Assembly: GCA_028698335.1 (NCBI GenBank)
Contig: JAQVDP010000002.1
Span: 1 to 64,000 of the forward strand
DNA from: Nevskiales bacterium
GTDB lineage: Bacteria; Pseudomonadota; Gammaproteobacteria; Nevskiales; Nevskiaceae
Direction of reading: 5' to 3'
DNA: 64,000 nt
Part shown: positions 23,423 to 32,040 of the stretch, piece by piece
How the letters are laid out: each line of letters starts with the position of its first letter
Position numbering within the stretch: the first letter of the stretch is position 1
Notes under the pieces: generated by a model
What the model saw: the letters and a program-made list of their open reading frames with translations, nothing else
The model's database searches: none
What the model was told of the DNA's origin: nothing
Position numbers and translations under genes: made by a program

Positions 23423-23919
23423 GGTGCAGCCTCCGTCTTCGGGGCATCGCCGATCGAGATCTGCGGAAACATGTCGACCAGCACCCCGGCCTTGGCCGCG
23501 GGCAGGTAGTGCACTGCATCCATGACTTGAATCAGCGTGTCGTAGTTGATGCCGGGCTCGAGCAGCAGCGTGATGCGGTCTTCGCCCGGGTTCTGGTCCT
23601 TGATCTCCGCAAGCATCGCCGACAGCGCGGCGTACTTGTGCTCACCGTCGACCTTGTCCCAGTGCTCGAGCGTCTTGCCGTCCTTGTCCAGGGTCAGGCC
23701 GGTGTCGCGGATGATGACGCTGATCCCGCGCTGGATGTTCTGCGGCGGGGGCGGTGTCTGCGAGCTGTCGGGCAGGCTCAGTTCCTTGATCGTCAGCTGC
23801 GTGAACACAGCCGTGATCAGAAGGAACGGAACCAGGACCACCATCAGATTGAGAAAGGCCGTGATATTGAGCTCCGCCACATCCTGCTGGCGGCGCCCAC
23901 GGCGCATCCGGGCCAGCAT
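23419..23919 (-). CDS. ExbD-like stator protein with Asn in place of the proton-carrying Asp
   Basis: A 166-residue ExbD-family protein. The single membrane helix reads LNITAFLNLMVVLVPFLL: the expected D of (I/L)DVM is N here (LNLM, about residue 24). The rest is a periplasmic ExbD-like domain. Lacking the ionisable residue, it cannot carry protons like a normal ExbD and may be structural. The paired order of an Asn-type and an Asp-type ExbD looks deliberate rather than decayed, as the frame is intact and overlaps the next gene by 4 bp. I recall similar sequences in related clusters, so the substitution may be a subfamily trait. Confidence 0.85.
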   Translation of the reverse strand: MLARMRRGRRQQDVAELNITAFLNLMVVLVPFLLITAVFTQLTIKELSLPDSSQTPPPPQNIQRGISVIIRDTGLTLDKDGKTLEHWDKVDGEHKYAALSAMLAEIKDQNPGEDRITLLLEPGINYDTLIQVMDAVHYLPAAKAGVLVDMFPQISIGDAPKTEAAP

Positions 23920-23921
23920 GC

Positions 23922-24554
23922 TTAGCTCTTCAGGCCGAGACTGTTCAGGAACTTGATCGCCGCCATTTCGACGCTGTCGATCAGGTCATTGGCCTTGGAC
24001 TGCAGCCAGGCGTGGGCCAGCAGCAGCGGAATCGCGACGATCAGTCCGAAGGCGGTGGTGTTCATGGCCACCGAGATCGAGGCCGACAGCAAAGTGGCCT
24101 TCTCGGCGGGGCTGACGTTGGCCACCGCGTTGAAGCCCTGGATCAGACCGATGATCGTGCCGAGCAGGCCGAGCAGGGTCGCGATGTTGGCGAAGGTCGC
24201 CAGATAGTGCGTCCGCCGTTCAAGCAACGGCGTGACTTCCATGATGCTTTCTTCCATCGCCATTTCGATCTCGCTGCGCGTGGCGTCGCCGCGCGCCCGC
24301 GCCAGGCCGAATCCGAGCACGCGGCCGATGGCGGTCTCGGAGCTGCTTGCGAGTTGCTCGGCGGCGTCGCGCTCGCCCTTGTTCAGCAGCGGCAGCAGCT
24401 CCGACCAGAGTGCGCGGTTCTCGCTGTTGGCGCGGCGCAGGTACAGGGCGCGCTCGACGGCGATGGCCAGCCCGACGATCAGTACCAGCATGATCGGGTA
24501 CATGAACGCGCCGCCGTTCTGAAGAAAACGAATGGCCGTTGCAAAAAACTCCAT
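23922..24554 (-). CDS. MotA/TolQ/ExbB proton channel protein
   Basis: A 210-residue inner-membrane protein with three hydrophobic segments: residues about 16-36, then the pair near THYLATFANIATLLGLLGTIIG and AFGLIVAIPLLLAHAW. The LLGLLGTIIGLI signature is typical of TolQ/ExbB/AglR. With the two ExbD proteins it would form the motor of this operon. Start ATG 24554 has GAGGA eight bases upstream; a TTG five codons earlier is less likely. Just 2 bp separate its stop from the next start. Confidence 0.9.
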   Translation of the reverse strand: MEFFATAIRFLQNGGAFMYPIMLVLIVGLAIAVERALYLRRANSENRALWSELLPLLNKGERDAAEQLASSSETAIGRVLGFGLARARGDATRSEIEMAMEESIMEVTPLLERRTHYLATFANIATLLGLLGTIIGLIQGFNAVANVSPAEKATLLSASISVAMNTTAFGLIVAIPLLLAHAWLQSKANDLIDSVEMAAIKFLNSLGLKS

Positions 24555-24620
24555 GGGTTGAGTCCTCAAATGTCCTGGATGACGAAAACGATACTTGGAT
24601 ACGACGCAAACGGTCCGGAA

Positions 24621-24980
24621 TCAGCGCTCCAGGGGCGTGACCACGCCCTTGGCCTTCAGCGCCTTGTCCAGCGCGTTGTAATACTCGATTTGCCGGACGA
24701 AGACCTCTTCGTCCAGCGGGACAAGATCCTCCTGCATCAACCGTGCCGGACGATCCATGTCGGATTCGGGCAGCGAGTCGCGCCACGGAGTGATGAACAG
24801 ACCGATCGGCGACTCGCGTTCGCCGATGATCGTCGTGCCGGAGGCGTCCGCTGCGCGGGCGGGGGGCGGCGCCGGTTCGGCCTGCTGCGTGCCGACGGCC
24901 GGCAGTTCATCGTCCTGAGCGTACGCTGCGGCCCCGAACAGGAGCAGCACGGTCGCGGAGAGGGCGGGCAAGCGTATCAT
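24621..24980 (-). CDS. small secreted protein of the envelope-machine operon
   Basis: A 119-residue protein with a signal peptide (residues 1-21, ending AAAYAQ). A Pro/Ala segment follows, then a conserved-looking core TTIIGERESPIGLFITPWRD and a charged helical C-terminus. Family not recognised, though the core recalls small proteins seen with similar ExbB/ExbD/TPR clusters. It probably sits in the periplasm and contacts the TPR proteins. Its start overlaps the TPR lipoprotein stop (ATGA), and 66 bp separate it from the ExbB gene. Confidence 0.75.
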   Translation of the reverse strand: MIRLPALSATVLLLFGAAAYAQDDELPAVGTQQAEPAPPPARAADASGTTIIGERESPIGLFITPWRDSLPESDMDRPARLMQEDLVPLDEEVFVRQIEYYNALDKALKAKGVVTPLER

Positions 24981-25678
24981 GGCGTCGTCTCCGGAGTGGG
25001 CGCGGCCGTGGGCGGCGCCGGTTCCGGCGCGGGCTCCGCGGCGCGGGCGTCTGCCTCGATCTTGGCGATCCAGGCCATCACCCGCAGGTCGTCCTCGCCG
25101 CGCAGGGTCAGATAGGCGCGGTAGTGCGGCAGGGCCTGCATTGGTTGCTGCAGGTGGGCGTCGAGCAGGACGCCGAGATTGTAGTGCGCCAGCGCGTAGT
25201 CAGGGTCCAGCGCGAGTGCGCGCTCGTAGGCCAGGCGGGCGCGCTCGAGGTCGCCGGCTTCGCGGTGCAGGATGCCGAGCCAGTTGAACGCGATCTTGTT
25301 CTCGCGGTTGAGTGCCGCCGCTTTGGTCAGTGCGCCGATCGCCATTTCGCGACGATTCGACTTGGCGTACAGGATGCCGAGGTTGGTCCACGGCCCGGAC
25401 AAGTCCGGGAAGTCCTGTACCAGCGACTTGAAGGCATCCTCCGCCTCCTGCACCTGATGCTGCTGCCACAGCGTCATCGCCGCCTCGAAGCGCGCCTGCG
25501 GATCGCCCTTGTCCGGTTCGGCGGGCTGTTCGGGCGGCGGTGGCAGCTTCGGTCCGCCGCCCATCATGCTGCACGCGGAGACGGCCGTCATCGCGGCCAG
25601 CAGGAGGGCGCGCACGCCGGCTTTGGGAAGCGAGGAGCGGAAGGCGGTCACGGTCATCGGATCAGTTGAGGCTTTCAT
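24977..25678 (-). CDS. TPR lipoprotein
   Basis: A 233-residue lipoprotein with signal ending AVSAC. Four to five TPR motifs (for example AWTNLGILYAKSNRREMAIG-like and AHYNLGVLLDAHLQQPMQA-like) lie between residues about 65 and 200, followed by a Pro/Ala-rich tail. TPR lipoproteins usually scaffold outer-membrane complexes. Start 25678 has GAGGA five bases upstream and overlaps the previous gene by 17 bp. ATG 25657, just after that gene's stop, gives a more normal signal-peptide length. It belongs to the nine-gene machine operon and may be comparable to AglT/GltE-like TPR proteins (inference). Confidence 0.85.
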   Translation of the reverse strand: MKASTDPMTVTAFRSSLPKAGVRALLLAAMTAVSACSMMGGGPKLPPPPEQPAEPDKGDPQARFEAAMTLWQQHQVQEAEDAFKSLVQDFPDLSGPWTNLGILYAKSNRREMAIGALTKAAALNRENKIAFNWLGILHREAGDLERARLAYERALALDPDYALAHYNLGVLLDAHLQQPMQALPHYRAYLTLRGEDDLRVMAWIAKIEADARAAEPAPEPAPPTAAPTPETTP

Positions 25679-28508
25679 AGCGGTCCTCGCCCTGTTCGAT
25701 CTTGCCGTAGCGTGCCGGCGCGATCTGCGCGAGCGCCTCGGCGCTGCGTGCGATCCACTGGTCGTACAGGCCCTGCGGGATGCGCTTGAGGTTGGCTTCG
25801 TAGGCTTCGATCGCCTGTTCCTCGAACGGGTAGGCCTGCTCCTCGAGCAGCAGGTCGTACTGTTCGAGTTCGAGACCGCTGAGGTTGCGCGGCCGCTCGG
25901 ACTTGAGCAGGGCCTTGCCGAAGTCCTGATAGACCCGGCCGAGCTCGTCGGTCGCTGCGGTGGTCGTCTCGGCGAAGCCGAACGACGAGGCCTTGCCCAG
26001 CCAGCGGATCGCGTCCTCCATCGCCTGTTTCTTGCGCGGCAGATTGCGTTCGATCGGCAGTGTCAGCGGGATCGCGCGGGCATCGTCGGCGGCCATGCGT
26101 CCGAGTTCCAGGCTCGACTGTGCGGCCAGCGAACGCGACTGCGGCGTGCGCTCCTGCCCGGCGGTGTCGTCGGCGCTGACCAGCTCGCGCAGCCACTTGG
26201 CGAGACCGTCGCGATCGCCGGTGACGCGGGCGTGATCGACCAGGCGGACCCGGGCTTCGATCGCGCGCGGCAGTGGGCGGGGGAACTGGGTCACGTAGTA
26301 CTCGAAGGCCGTCGCGGCATTGTCGGCGGCGTTGGCCTGTTCGTAGAGAGTGGCGGAGAGCCAGGCCGCCTCGCGACGGATGTCGACGCTCTCGCTGTCG
26401 CGACGGGCGATGCGGGCGTAGGCCTCTGCGGCCTGCGCCGGCTTGTCGTCCTTCTGGTAGACGACGGCGAGCTTCTTGTCGACGTCCGCCTCGAGCTCGT
26501 GCCCGGGGAACAGACTGCGGAAGCGCTCGAGCACCGTCGCCGCCTCGGGCCAGTCTTCCAGTTCGATCAGTGCCGCGGCGCCGTCGTACTCGGCGGTCGC
26601 GCGGATCTTCGACGTCGGCGTGATCTGGCCGACGCGCAGGAAGTGCTGCGCGGCGGTGCGCAGCTCGCCGGCGGCGCGTGCCACTTCGCCCTGCTTGTAG
26701 ATCGAAGCGGCGAGCTGCTCGGTGACCTCGGCATGTTCCGGCGTGTCGGCAGCCGTCAGCTTGAGTTCCTCGGCGTAGGCCTTCTCGGCCGGCGCGTAAC
26801 GCTGCTGGGCGAAGTGCGAGTCGCCGACGACGCTCCAGGCAACGCGCCGCAGCGTGGCGTCGACGGGCGTCGGCGATTCGAGAACGCGCCCGCCGACGGT
26901 GACGGCCTCGTCGTAGGCCTTGAGTTCGAACAGGTCCTGGGCCGCCTGCGTCAGCACCGGATACTTCTGCGGATGGCCGTCGAAATGATCGGCGAGCTTG
27001 ACGCTGGCGTCGATCGCCGTGCGCAGGTTCTGCGGCCGCTGGTCGGGTGCAACCGCCTTGGCGTGTTGCTGGTAGGCCAGCACCGACGCATACGCGGCTT
27101 CGCCGGCACGGGGATAATTCGGGTAGCCATAGGCCGTGCGGTCGTATTCCTGTGCGGCCTCGAGGGTGTGGCCGCCGTCGAGCAGGCTGTCGCCCAGCAG
27201 GAAGTTGATCTCCGGCAGCCCCGGATCGCCGGGATAGAGGTCGATGATCCGTCGATACCAGCCGGCGGCGACCAGGAACGCGGCGGGATCGAAGGACTCG
27301 GCCTTGGCCGTCTTCGCCTGCTGTGCCTCGGCGTGGTAGTACTTGGCGAGGTCCTCGAGATGACCGCGCAGTTCGGTCATCACCGCTTCGGTCGGCGCCG
27401 TGCCGTTCCAGTAGGCGGCGGCGGGGTCGTAGGTCTTGGCGTAGCGTTCCTTCTCGCGCAGGACCAGATCGCCGAAGCCGCCCTCGTCGTACACCGCGAT
27501 GACGCGGGACTGGAACGCCGGCGCGAATTCCGAACTCGGGTAGCGTTCGATGAACGCGGCATAGGCGGTGGCGGCGTCGCTGTAACGGCGCTTGTCGAGC
27601 AACGATTCGCCCAGCGCGGCGTAGACCAGCGGGTAGAAGCGTGGGTCGCCGTGGGTCTGCAGATACTCGCTCAGCGCCGGGCCGCCGCCGAGCGTCGCCA
27701 GCGACAGCGTGATGACGCGCAGCGAGTCGCGGACCAGATCGACCTTCGCCGGCGCGATCGACTGCAGCGCGGCGGCGGTGTCGATCGTCGTGCCCTCGGC
27801 GGGCAGTTCGCGGTCGAGCACGTCGAAGAAGGTTGTTATCGCTTCGTCGTACTTGGACTGCTTGTACTGCGACCAGCCGTACTTGTACTGCGCTGCCTCG
27901 AAGAACTGGGTGGCGTCACCCAGGTCCATGACGATGCGGTACTCGCCTTCGGCTTCGGCATACCGGCGCAGGTTGAACAACAGTTCGGCGCGTCGGAAGT
28001 GCGCGTCGCCGGCCAGTGGCGAGTCCGGATGCCGCTGCGTCAGGCGTTCAAGCGTGTCGATCGCGGCCTCGGGGTCGCCGATGTTCTGCTGCGCGCGGGC
28101 CAGCTGATAGAAGATCCGGTCGTTGTCCTTGTCGTTGGGGTGCGCGTAGAGCAGCTCGTTGTAGAGCTTGATCGAATTCTGCAACGTCGCTTCGGACTCG
28201 TCGCCGGTGCCCTTGGCGTCCTGCATCTGCACCTGCAGGTCGGCGAGCCTGCGCTGGGCCTCGGAGCGGGTCTCCGGATCGGGTGCGAGCTCAAGCAGCC
28301 TGCGATAGTTCTCTGCGGCCCGTTCCGGATCGATGGCGACCGGCTCGGAGGCGATGATTGGCAACACTTCGGGCGACGGTTCGTCGAGCTTGCCGACGGA
28401 CTTTCGAATCGACGGTGCGGATTCGCGCACGATCTTGGGCGCGCAGCCCTGCAGCGACAGGGCCGCGATCAGAACGAGCGGCAGAGGGCGCCACGGATTA
28501 CGGTTCAT
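25662..28508 (-). CDS. large TPR-repeat lipoprotein (AgmU/GltD-like)
   Basis: A 948-residue lipoprotein with lipobox SLQGC. It consists almost wholly of TPR-like helical repeats, with many ...A..Y......P.s...aa motifs. No catalytic residues are seen. Size and repeats recall the giant TPR components of the myxococcal Glt apparatus. The assignment is by composition and neighbours, not by clear homology. The ATG overlaps the upstream gene by 11 bp. It would form a periplasmic or outer-membrane scaffold contacted by the AgmX/TonB-like arm. The longer frame (to 28547) is rejected because it precedes the lipoprotein signal. Confidence 0.85.
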   Translation of the reverse strand: MNRNPWRPLPLVLIAALSLQGCAPKIVRESAPSIRKSVGKLDEPSPEVLPIIASEPVAIDPERAAENYRRLLELAPDPETRSEAQRRLADLQVQMQDAKGTGDESEATLQNSIKLYNELLYAHPNDKDNDRIFYQLARAQQNIGDPEAAIDTLERLTQRHPDSPLAGDAHFRRAELLFNLRRYAEAEGEYRIVMDLGDATQFFEAAQYKYGWSQYKQSKYDEAITTFFDVLDRELPAEGTTIDTAAALQSIAPAKVDLVRDSLRVITLSLATLGGGPALSEYLQTHGDPRFYPLVYAALGESLLDKRRYSDAATAYAAFIERYPSSEFAPAFQSRVIAVYDEGGFGDLVLREKERYAKTYDPAAAYWNGTAPTEAVMTELRGHLEDLAKYYHAEAQQAKTAKAESFDPAAFLVAAGWYRRIIDLYPGDPGLPEINFLLGDSLLDGGHTLEAAQEYDRTAYGYPNYPRAGEAAYASVLAYQQHAKAVAPDQRPQNLRTAIDASVKLADHFDGHPQKYPVLTQAAQDLFELKAYDEAVTVGGRVLESPTPVDATLRRVAWSVVGDSHFAQQRYAPAEKAYAEELKLTAADTPEHAEVTEQLAASIYKQGEVARAAGELRTAAQHFLRVGQITPTSKIRATAEYDGAAALIELEDWPEAATVLERFRSLFPGHELEADVDKKLAVVYQKDDKPAQAAEAYARIARRDSESVDIRREAAWLSATLYEQANAADNAATAFEYYVTQFPRPLPRAIEARVRLVDHARVTGDRDGLAKWLRELVSADDTAGQERTPQSRSLAAQSSLELGRMAADDARAIPLTLPIERNLPRKKQAMEDAIRWLGKASSFGFAETTTAATDELGRVYQDFGKALLKSERPRNLSGLELEQYDLLLEEQAYPFEEQAIEAYEANLKRIPQGLYDQWIARSAEALAQIAPARYGKIEQGEDRYESLN

Positions 28509-30306
28509 TTGAATCGCCTTTGCGCTGGCGGTCATAGAGTCGGGCAAGCGAGAAGCGCGCCTCGATCAGATAGCGTTCGATCTGGCGCTTCTGGCCCTCG
28601 AGCTCTTCGGTCGCCATGTCCCGAAGGAGCTGCGACTGGGCGGCACCGGCCTGGGCGACCTGCTCGCGCAGGTTGGCGATCCGCTCATACAGGGCCTGCG
28701 ATCGTTCGAGCGGGCCGTTGAAGCGCCGTGGCGTCTGCGCCAGCTGCAGCAACATGCTGACCTGCGGTTCGGCGGGTGCGGTGTCGCTGTAGCGGCCGGG
28801 TGGCGACAGCGTCGATTCCGGGCGCAGCCGGATCTGCAGGCCCTTCCACGGGGCCTCCCAGTCGTTGGCGGCGCGCTCGACGACCTCGTCGATCTGCAGG
28901 CCCGGGCGGTCATGGTCGGTCGCGGCGCGCTGGACGGTGCGCAGACGATCGTTCCAGGAGTCGAGATTGCGCGCGAGCATGCGCACGTCGCGGTAGTTCT
29001 TCAGCGCTTCCTGAAAACGGTGCTCGGCCAGCAGGCTCTGCAGGAAGTAGGTCTCCGGGGCATCCGGGAGATCCCGCATGTGCCAGGTCCAACCGGCCTC
29101 GGAGTCGATCTCGCGCCGGACGATGGTCTCGACCATGCGACCCTGCTTGATCGAGTCGAGGGCAGTGGTCATGCGGGCCCTGGCGTTCTCGAGCACTTCG
29201 ATCGCCTTTTCGTAGTACTGCAGGGCCTGCGTATGCGCGCCGAGCCGGTCCAGCGTGTAGGGGATCGCGAGCCATGCTTCCTGCACGGCGGTGTTCATCG
29301 GATCACGCGAGATCAGTTCGACCCAGGGCACCAGGGCCCGCTTCAGGTTCTCCTGCTCCTCCTTGCTGGCCTTCTGCAGGCTGAAGGCCCGCAGTCCGGC
29401 GCGCTTGAAGATGTCGTCCTCGAGGAAGCCGGGACGCACCAGCGCCCCCAGCGTCGAGAACGTCGTGAACGGGTCTGCCTGTGTCGGCTCGTCCCCGACC
29501 TGCGCCTTGGTCACGCGCTTGCCCTGCGGGGCCATGTGCGCCCAGCCGAGGCCGAGAAGGGCGCGGTTCGAGAACGGTCCGTCGACGCGGACGCGCTCGA
29601 AGATCGGTCCCGCGGTACCGCCTTGCTGCTGCTGCAGGAAGTGCCAGCCCAGGCTGGTGTTGGCGCGGTCGCGCAGCGCCAGTTCCTCGGCGTCATGCGG
29701 GACGAGGCGGCCGATCCGGTCGAGGACGGTCTGTCCCTGCGGGGCGCGGCCATCCTTGATCAGTGCGACCGCCAGGTTGTAGCGCGCATACGACGATTGC
29801 GCGTCGGCGTTGTCGAGTTCGGTCAGGGTTTCCGCCGCCTCGCCATAACGCTGTTCGGCGAGCTGGACGCGCGACAGCAGATCCTGCCACTGCGGCAGCA
29901 GTTCCTCCGGCAGCGACTCGCGCTGGCGCAGCAGGACCGCGCGGGCCTGCGCGGTGTAGCCGCGCTGGTAATCGAACTTGGCGACCTGCAGGCGTGACTT
30001 GGCGATGCGGACCTTGTCGTCACTGGTCGCTGCGAGATTCTGGTAGATCGCCTCGGCCTGATCCTTCAGACCGAACAGCAGATAGCTGTCCGCCAGCTGC
30101 CACTGATAGGCCTCGGGCATCCGTAGCGCATCGTCGCCCGGGTCGGCGAGGCGCAGCTCGACCGCGGCGGACATGTTGCGGTTGTCTTCGCTCAGATAGA
30201 CCGCGGTGCGGACGTGCGGGTCGTCGACGGTTCCGGGGACATACAGTTCCGCTGCCTGCGCATGGGCGGCTGCGACGCCGAGAAGGCCGAACAGGACGCG
30301 TTTCAA
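28498..30306 (-). CDS. secreted TPR-rich helical protein
   Basis: A 602-residue exported protein. The signal peptide is residues 1-18 (MKRVLFGLLGVAAAHAQA), followed by helical repeats including YARYNLAVALIKDGRA and FSLARLYDRQR near the end. Start TTG 30306 is preferred: GGAGG lies eight bases before it and it overlaps the previous stop (TTGA). ATG 30321, five codons upstream, has no ribosome site. The family is not certain; similar long TPR proteins accompany ExbB/ExbD machines. It is second in the operon. Confidence 0.8.
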   Translation of the reverse strand: MKRVLFGLLGVAAAHAQAAELYVPGTVDDPHVRTAVYLSEDNRNMSAAVELRLADPGDDALRMPEAYQWQLADSYLLFGLKDQAEAIYQNLAATSDDKVRIAKSRLQVAKFDYQRGYTAQARAVLLRQRESLPEELLPQWQDLLSRVQLAEQRYGEAAETLTELDNADAQSSYARYNLAVALIKDGRAPQGQTVLDRIGRLVPHDAEELALRDRANTSLGWHFLQQQQGGTAGPIFERVRVDGPFSNRALLGLGWAHMAPQGKRVTKAQVGDEPTQADPFTTFSTLGALVRPGFLEDDIFKRAGLRAFSLQKASKEEQENLKRALVPWVELISRDPMNTAVQEAWLAIPYTLDRLGAHTQALQYYEKAIEVLENARARMTTALDSIKQGRMVETIVRREIDSEAGWTWHMRDLPDAPETYFLQSLLAEHRFQEALKNYRDVRMLARNLDSWNDRLRTVQRAATDHDRPGLQIDEVVERAANDWEAPWKGLQIRLRPESTLSPPGRYSDTAPAEPQVSMLLQLAQTPRRFNGPLERSQALYERIANLREQVAQAGAAQSQLLRDMATEELEGQKRQIERYLIEARFSLARLYDRQRKGDSNEP

Positions 30307-30875
30307 CGGGCGGCCCTCCATTGTTTCATGCGGACCTGGACGTTGCCGCCGAACAGGCTGGTCCGGGCGAGGCCGAACTCCAGTTCCGCCTCATCGTCGC
30401 CCTTGTCGAACAGCGCTTCGTAGCGATCGGTGACCGGTGCCGCGTCGTCCTTTGCGCCCGCGTACTGGCCGGTGTACGAGAGGCGGATCCGGTGCGGGCC
30501 AGGTGCGACAGTCGTGCTCATCACGCGCTGAAGGGCGTTTTCCTTGAGCAGCGCGCGGGCATCGTGCTCGTCGTAGTGATAGACCGTCGGGGTCTGGTCG
30601 TCGATGGCGACCGTGACCTGCTGCAGCAACAGCCCGGGGACGTCCACGCGCAGATAGACCGAGACGCGCAGATAGTCGGGTACCAGGGTGCTGTTCTCGA
30701 CCGCCAGCGCTTCGCGGTTGAGTTCGATCACTTCGTCCTTGAGGGCTTGAATGCTCTGGTCGAGTCGAACGGCGCGTTCGGCCGTGTCGCTCTGCTGGGC
30801 GGACGCCGCAAACGAAATCGCTGTCCAGGAACAGAGCAATAACGTGCGGGCCATACGGCCACTGATTGAACGCAT
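30303..30875 (-). CDS. periplasmic protein, first gene of the envelope-machine operon
   Basis: A 190-residue exported protein with signal peptide to about residue 28 (ending SFAASAQ). A coiled-coil-like segment follows (RLDQSIQALKDEVIELNREALAVE), then a beta-rich domain with VTVAIDDQT, HRIRLSYTGQY and ELEFGLARTS, resembling an immunoglobulin-like sandwich. Database entries for such proteins are often mislabelled AraC regulators; there is no DNA-binding motif here. ATG 30875 is chosen since the upstream frame has no coding character. The operon promoter must lie in 30876-31150. Confidence 0.75.
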   Translation of the reverse strand: MRSISGRMARTLLLCSWTAISFAASAQQSDTAERAVRLDQSIQALKDEVIELNREALAVENSTLVPDYLRVSVYLRVDVPGLLLQQVTVAIDDQTPTVYHYDEHDARALLKENALQRVMSTTVAPGPHRIRLSYTGQYAGAKDDAAPVTDRYEALFDKGDDEAELEFGLARTSLFGGNVQVRMKQWRAAR

Positions 30876-31346
30876 GCGGATGGGCTGGGTGAATTGGAGT
30901 TTTTCGAGTGTAGCAAAAGGTCTAGCGCAGCAGAGGTGGGCCGACTGCCGGGGCTTTGAGCGAGATGACCGGCAGCTGAATGGGGCTGGCTTCAGGGTCA
31001 TGTAGGAACAGGCTGACATGATGTTCCGTCGATGCGCGCGAGACCGGTCCGGGCTTTGGGGCGGCGAAGAGTGACGCGCCGGAATCGCGGAAGTCAATCG
31101 GATGGCGGAGCAATGGGAGGAAACCTTTGTGCACTTGATTTTTTCGGTGTTTGCACTTTTGTTGACGCTCGAAAACCCGCTTGTTATAAAGCGCCGCAAC
31201 CCCGCATCCATCGCCATTCCGGCGGCTGTCGGCTGTGCAGGAGCCGTGCCGCATATCGTCAAGCGACACGCGGGGAGCGCACAGGGGTCATTTACATCCG
31301 TAGTGTCTATGGCGAAACGCCATCCATTTTCGAGGGGACGCTCTTA
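30876..31346. other. divergent intergenic region between the envelope-machine operon and hupB
   Basis: 471 bp without a gene. It contains the hupB promoter at 31162-31190 and a leader of about 150 nt. The promoter of the leftward nine-gene operon should be here too, but I cannot point to it. The low-GC patch at 31130-31195 contrasts with the rest. Confidence 0.6.
31162..31190 (+). promoter_or_regulatory. sigma-70 promoter of hupB
   Basis: TTGACG (31162-31167), a 17-bp spacer and TATAAA (31185-31190) form a near-consensus promoter. Transcription would begin near 31197, leaving an untranslated leader of about 150 nt before hupB. Confidence 0.85.
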
Positions 31347-31619
31347 ATGAACAAAACTGATTTGATCAACGCGATCGCCGAGCAGGCCGATCTTTCCAAG
31401 GCCGACGCGACGCGTGCGGTGGACGCTTTCTTCGAGGTCGTCGGTACGGCGCTCAAGAAGAAGGACAAGGTCTCGCTGGTGGGCTTCGGCACCTTCATGC
31501 TGCGCGAGCGCGCAGCGCGCCAGGGTCGCAACCCGAAGACCGGCGACACCATCAAGATTGCGGCGAGCAAGACGCCGTCCTTCAAGGCTGGCAAAGCCCT
31601 CAAGGACATGGTACAGTAG
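31347..31619 (+). CDS. hupB: DNA-binding protein HU-beta
   Basis: A 90-residue histone-like protein, the usual family length. The signature [22 protein letters not shown] covers the DNA-binding arm, followed by [17 protein letters not shown]. It forms dimers that bend and compact DNA. The frame runs upstream to 31032, but ATG 31347 begins the normal HU N-terminus ([12 protein letters not shown]) and has GAGGGG upstream. tRNA-Val and two tRNA-Asp genes follow. In many gammaproteobacteria ppiD follows hupB; here it does not. Confidence 0.97.
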   Translation: MNKTDLINAIAEQADLSKADATRAVDAFFEVVGTALKKKDKVSLVGFGTFMLRERAARQGRNPKTGDTIKIAASKTPSFKAGKALKDMVQ

Positions 31620-31677
31620 CGGTCTTTGCTGGTTCCTGGGGTGCTGCAAGGGCAGCCCGTCCATCGCACTAAAATCG

Positions 31678-31753
31678 GGGTGCTTAGCTCAGCTGGTAGA
31701 GCGTCGCCCTTACAAGGCGAATGTCGGCGGTTCGAGCCCGTCAGCACCCACCA
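31678..31753 (+). tRNA. tRNA-Val (TAC)
   Basis: The acceptor GGGTGCT pairs with AGCACCC, with discriminator A and encoded CCA. Anticodon loop CTTACAA gives TAC. It lies 58 bp after hupB, probably on the same transcript. Confidence 0.95.
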
Positions 31754-31768
31754 AAGTTTGAACGTAGT

Positions 31769-31845
31769 GGAGCGGTAGTTCAGTTGGTTAGAATACCGGC
31801 CTGTCACGCCGGGGGTCGCGGGTTCGAGTCCCGTCCGCTCCGCCA
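31769..31845 (+). tRNA. tRNA-Asp (GTC), copy 1
   Basis: The acceptor GGAGCGG pairs with CCGCTCC, with discriminator G and encoded CCA. Anticodon GTC lies in CTGTCACG. It is identical to the copy at 31951 across the tRNA, and lies 15 bp after tRNA-Val. Confidence 0.96.
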
Positions 31846-31859
31846 ACGAGATGTCAGAA

Positions 31860-31889
31860 GAGGGCGCCTGTCGAGGCGTCCTCTTTTTT
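31860..31889 (+). terminator. terminator after tRNA-Asp copy 1
   Basis: A stem of GAGGGCGCCT-type arms with AGGCGTCCTC (31860-31869 with 31874-31883) is followed by a run of T. Confidence 0.85.
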
Positions 31890-31950
31890 AGTCCATAGGG
31901 TAGGAGGATCGAACGGGTCGACCCGTCGTTTCTCAGCAGTTTTTTCGAGT

Positions 31951-32027
31951 GGAGCGGTAGTTCAGTTGGTTAGAATACCGGCCTGTCACGCCGGGGGTCG
32001 CGGGTTCGAGTCCCGTCCGCTCCGCCA
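31951..32027 (+). tRNA. tRNA-Asp (GTC), copy 2
   Basis: Identical to copy 1 and shifted 182 bp. The shared block begins at AGTGGAGC (31766 and 31948) and continues through CGAGATGTCAGAAGAGG into a near-identical terminator, so the tRNA and terminator were duplicated together. Since copy 1 has its own terminator, copy 2 may depend on read-through or its own promoter in 31890-31950. Confidence 0.96.
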
Positions 32028-32040
32028 CGAGATGTCAGAA

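Noticed and set aside
31032-31346. 105-residue N-terminal extension of HU
   Set aside because: It covers the promoter and leader and has no protein-like sequence. HU begins normally at 31347.
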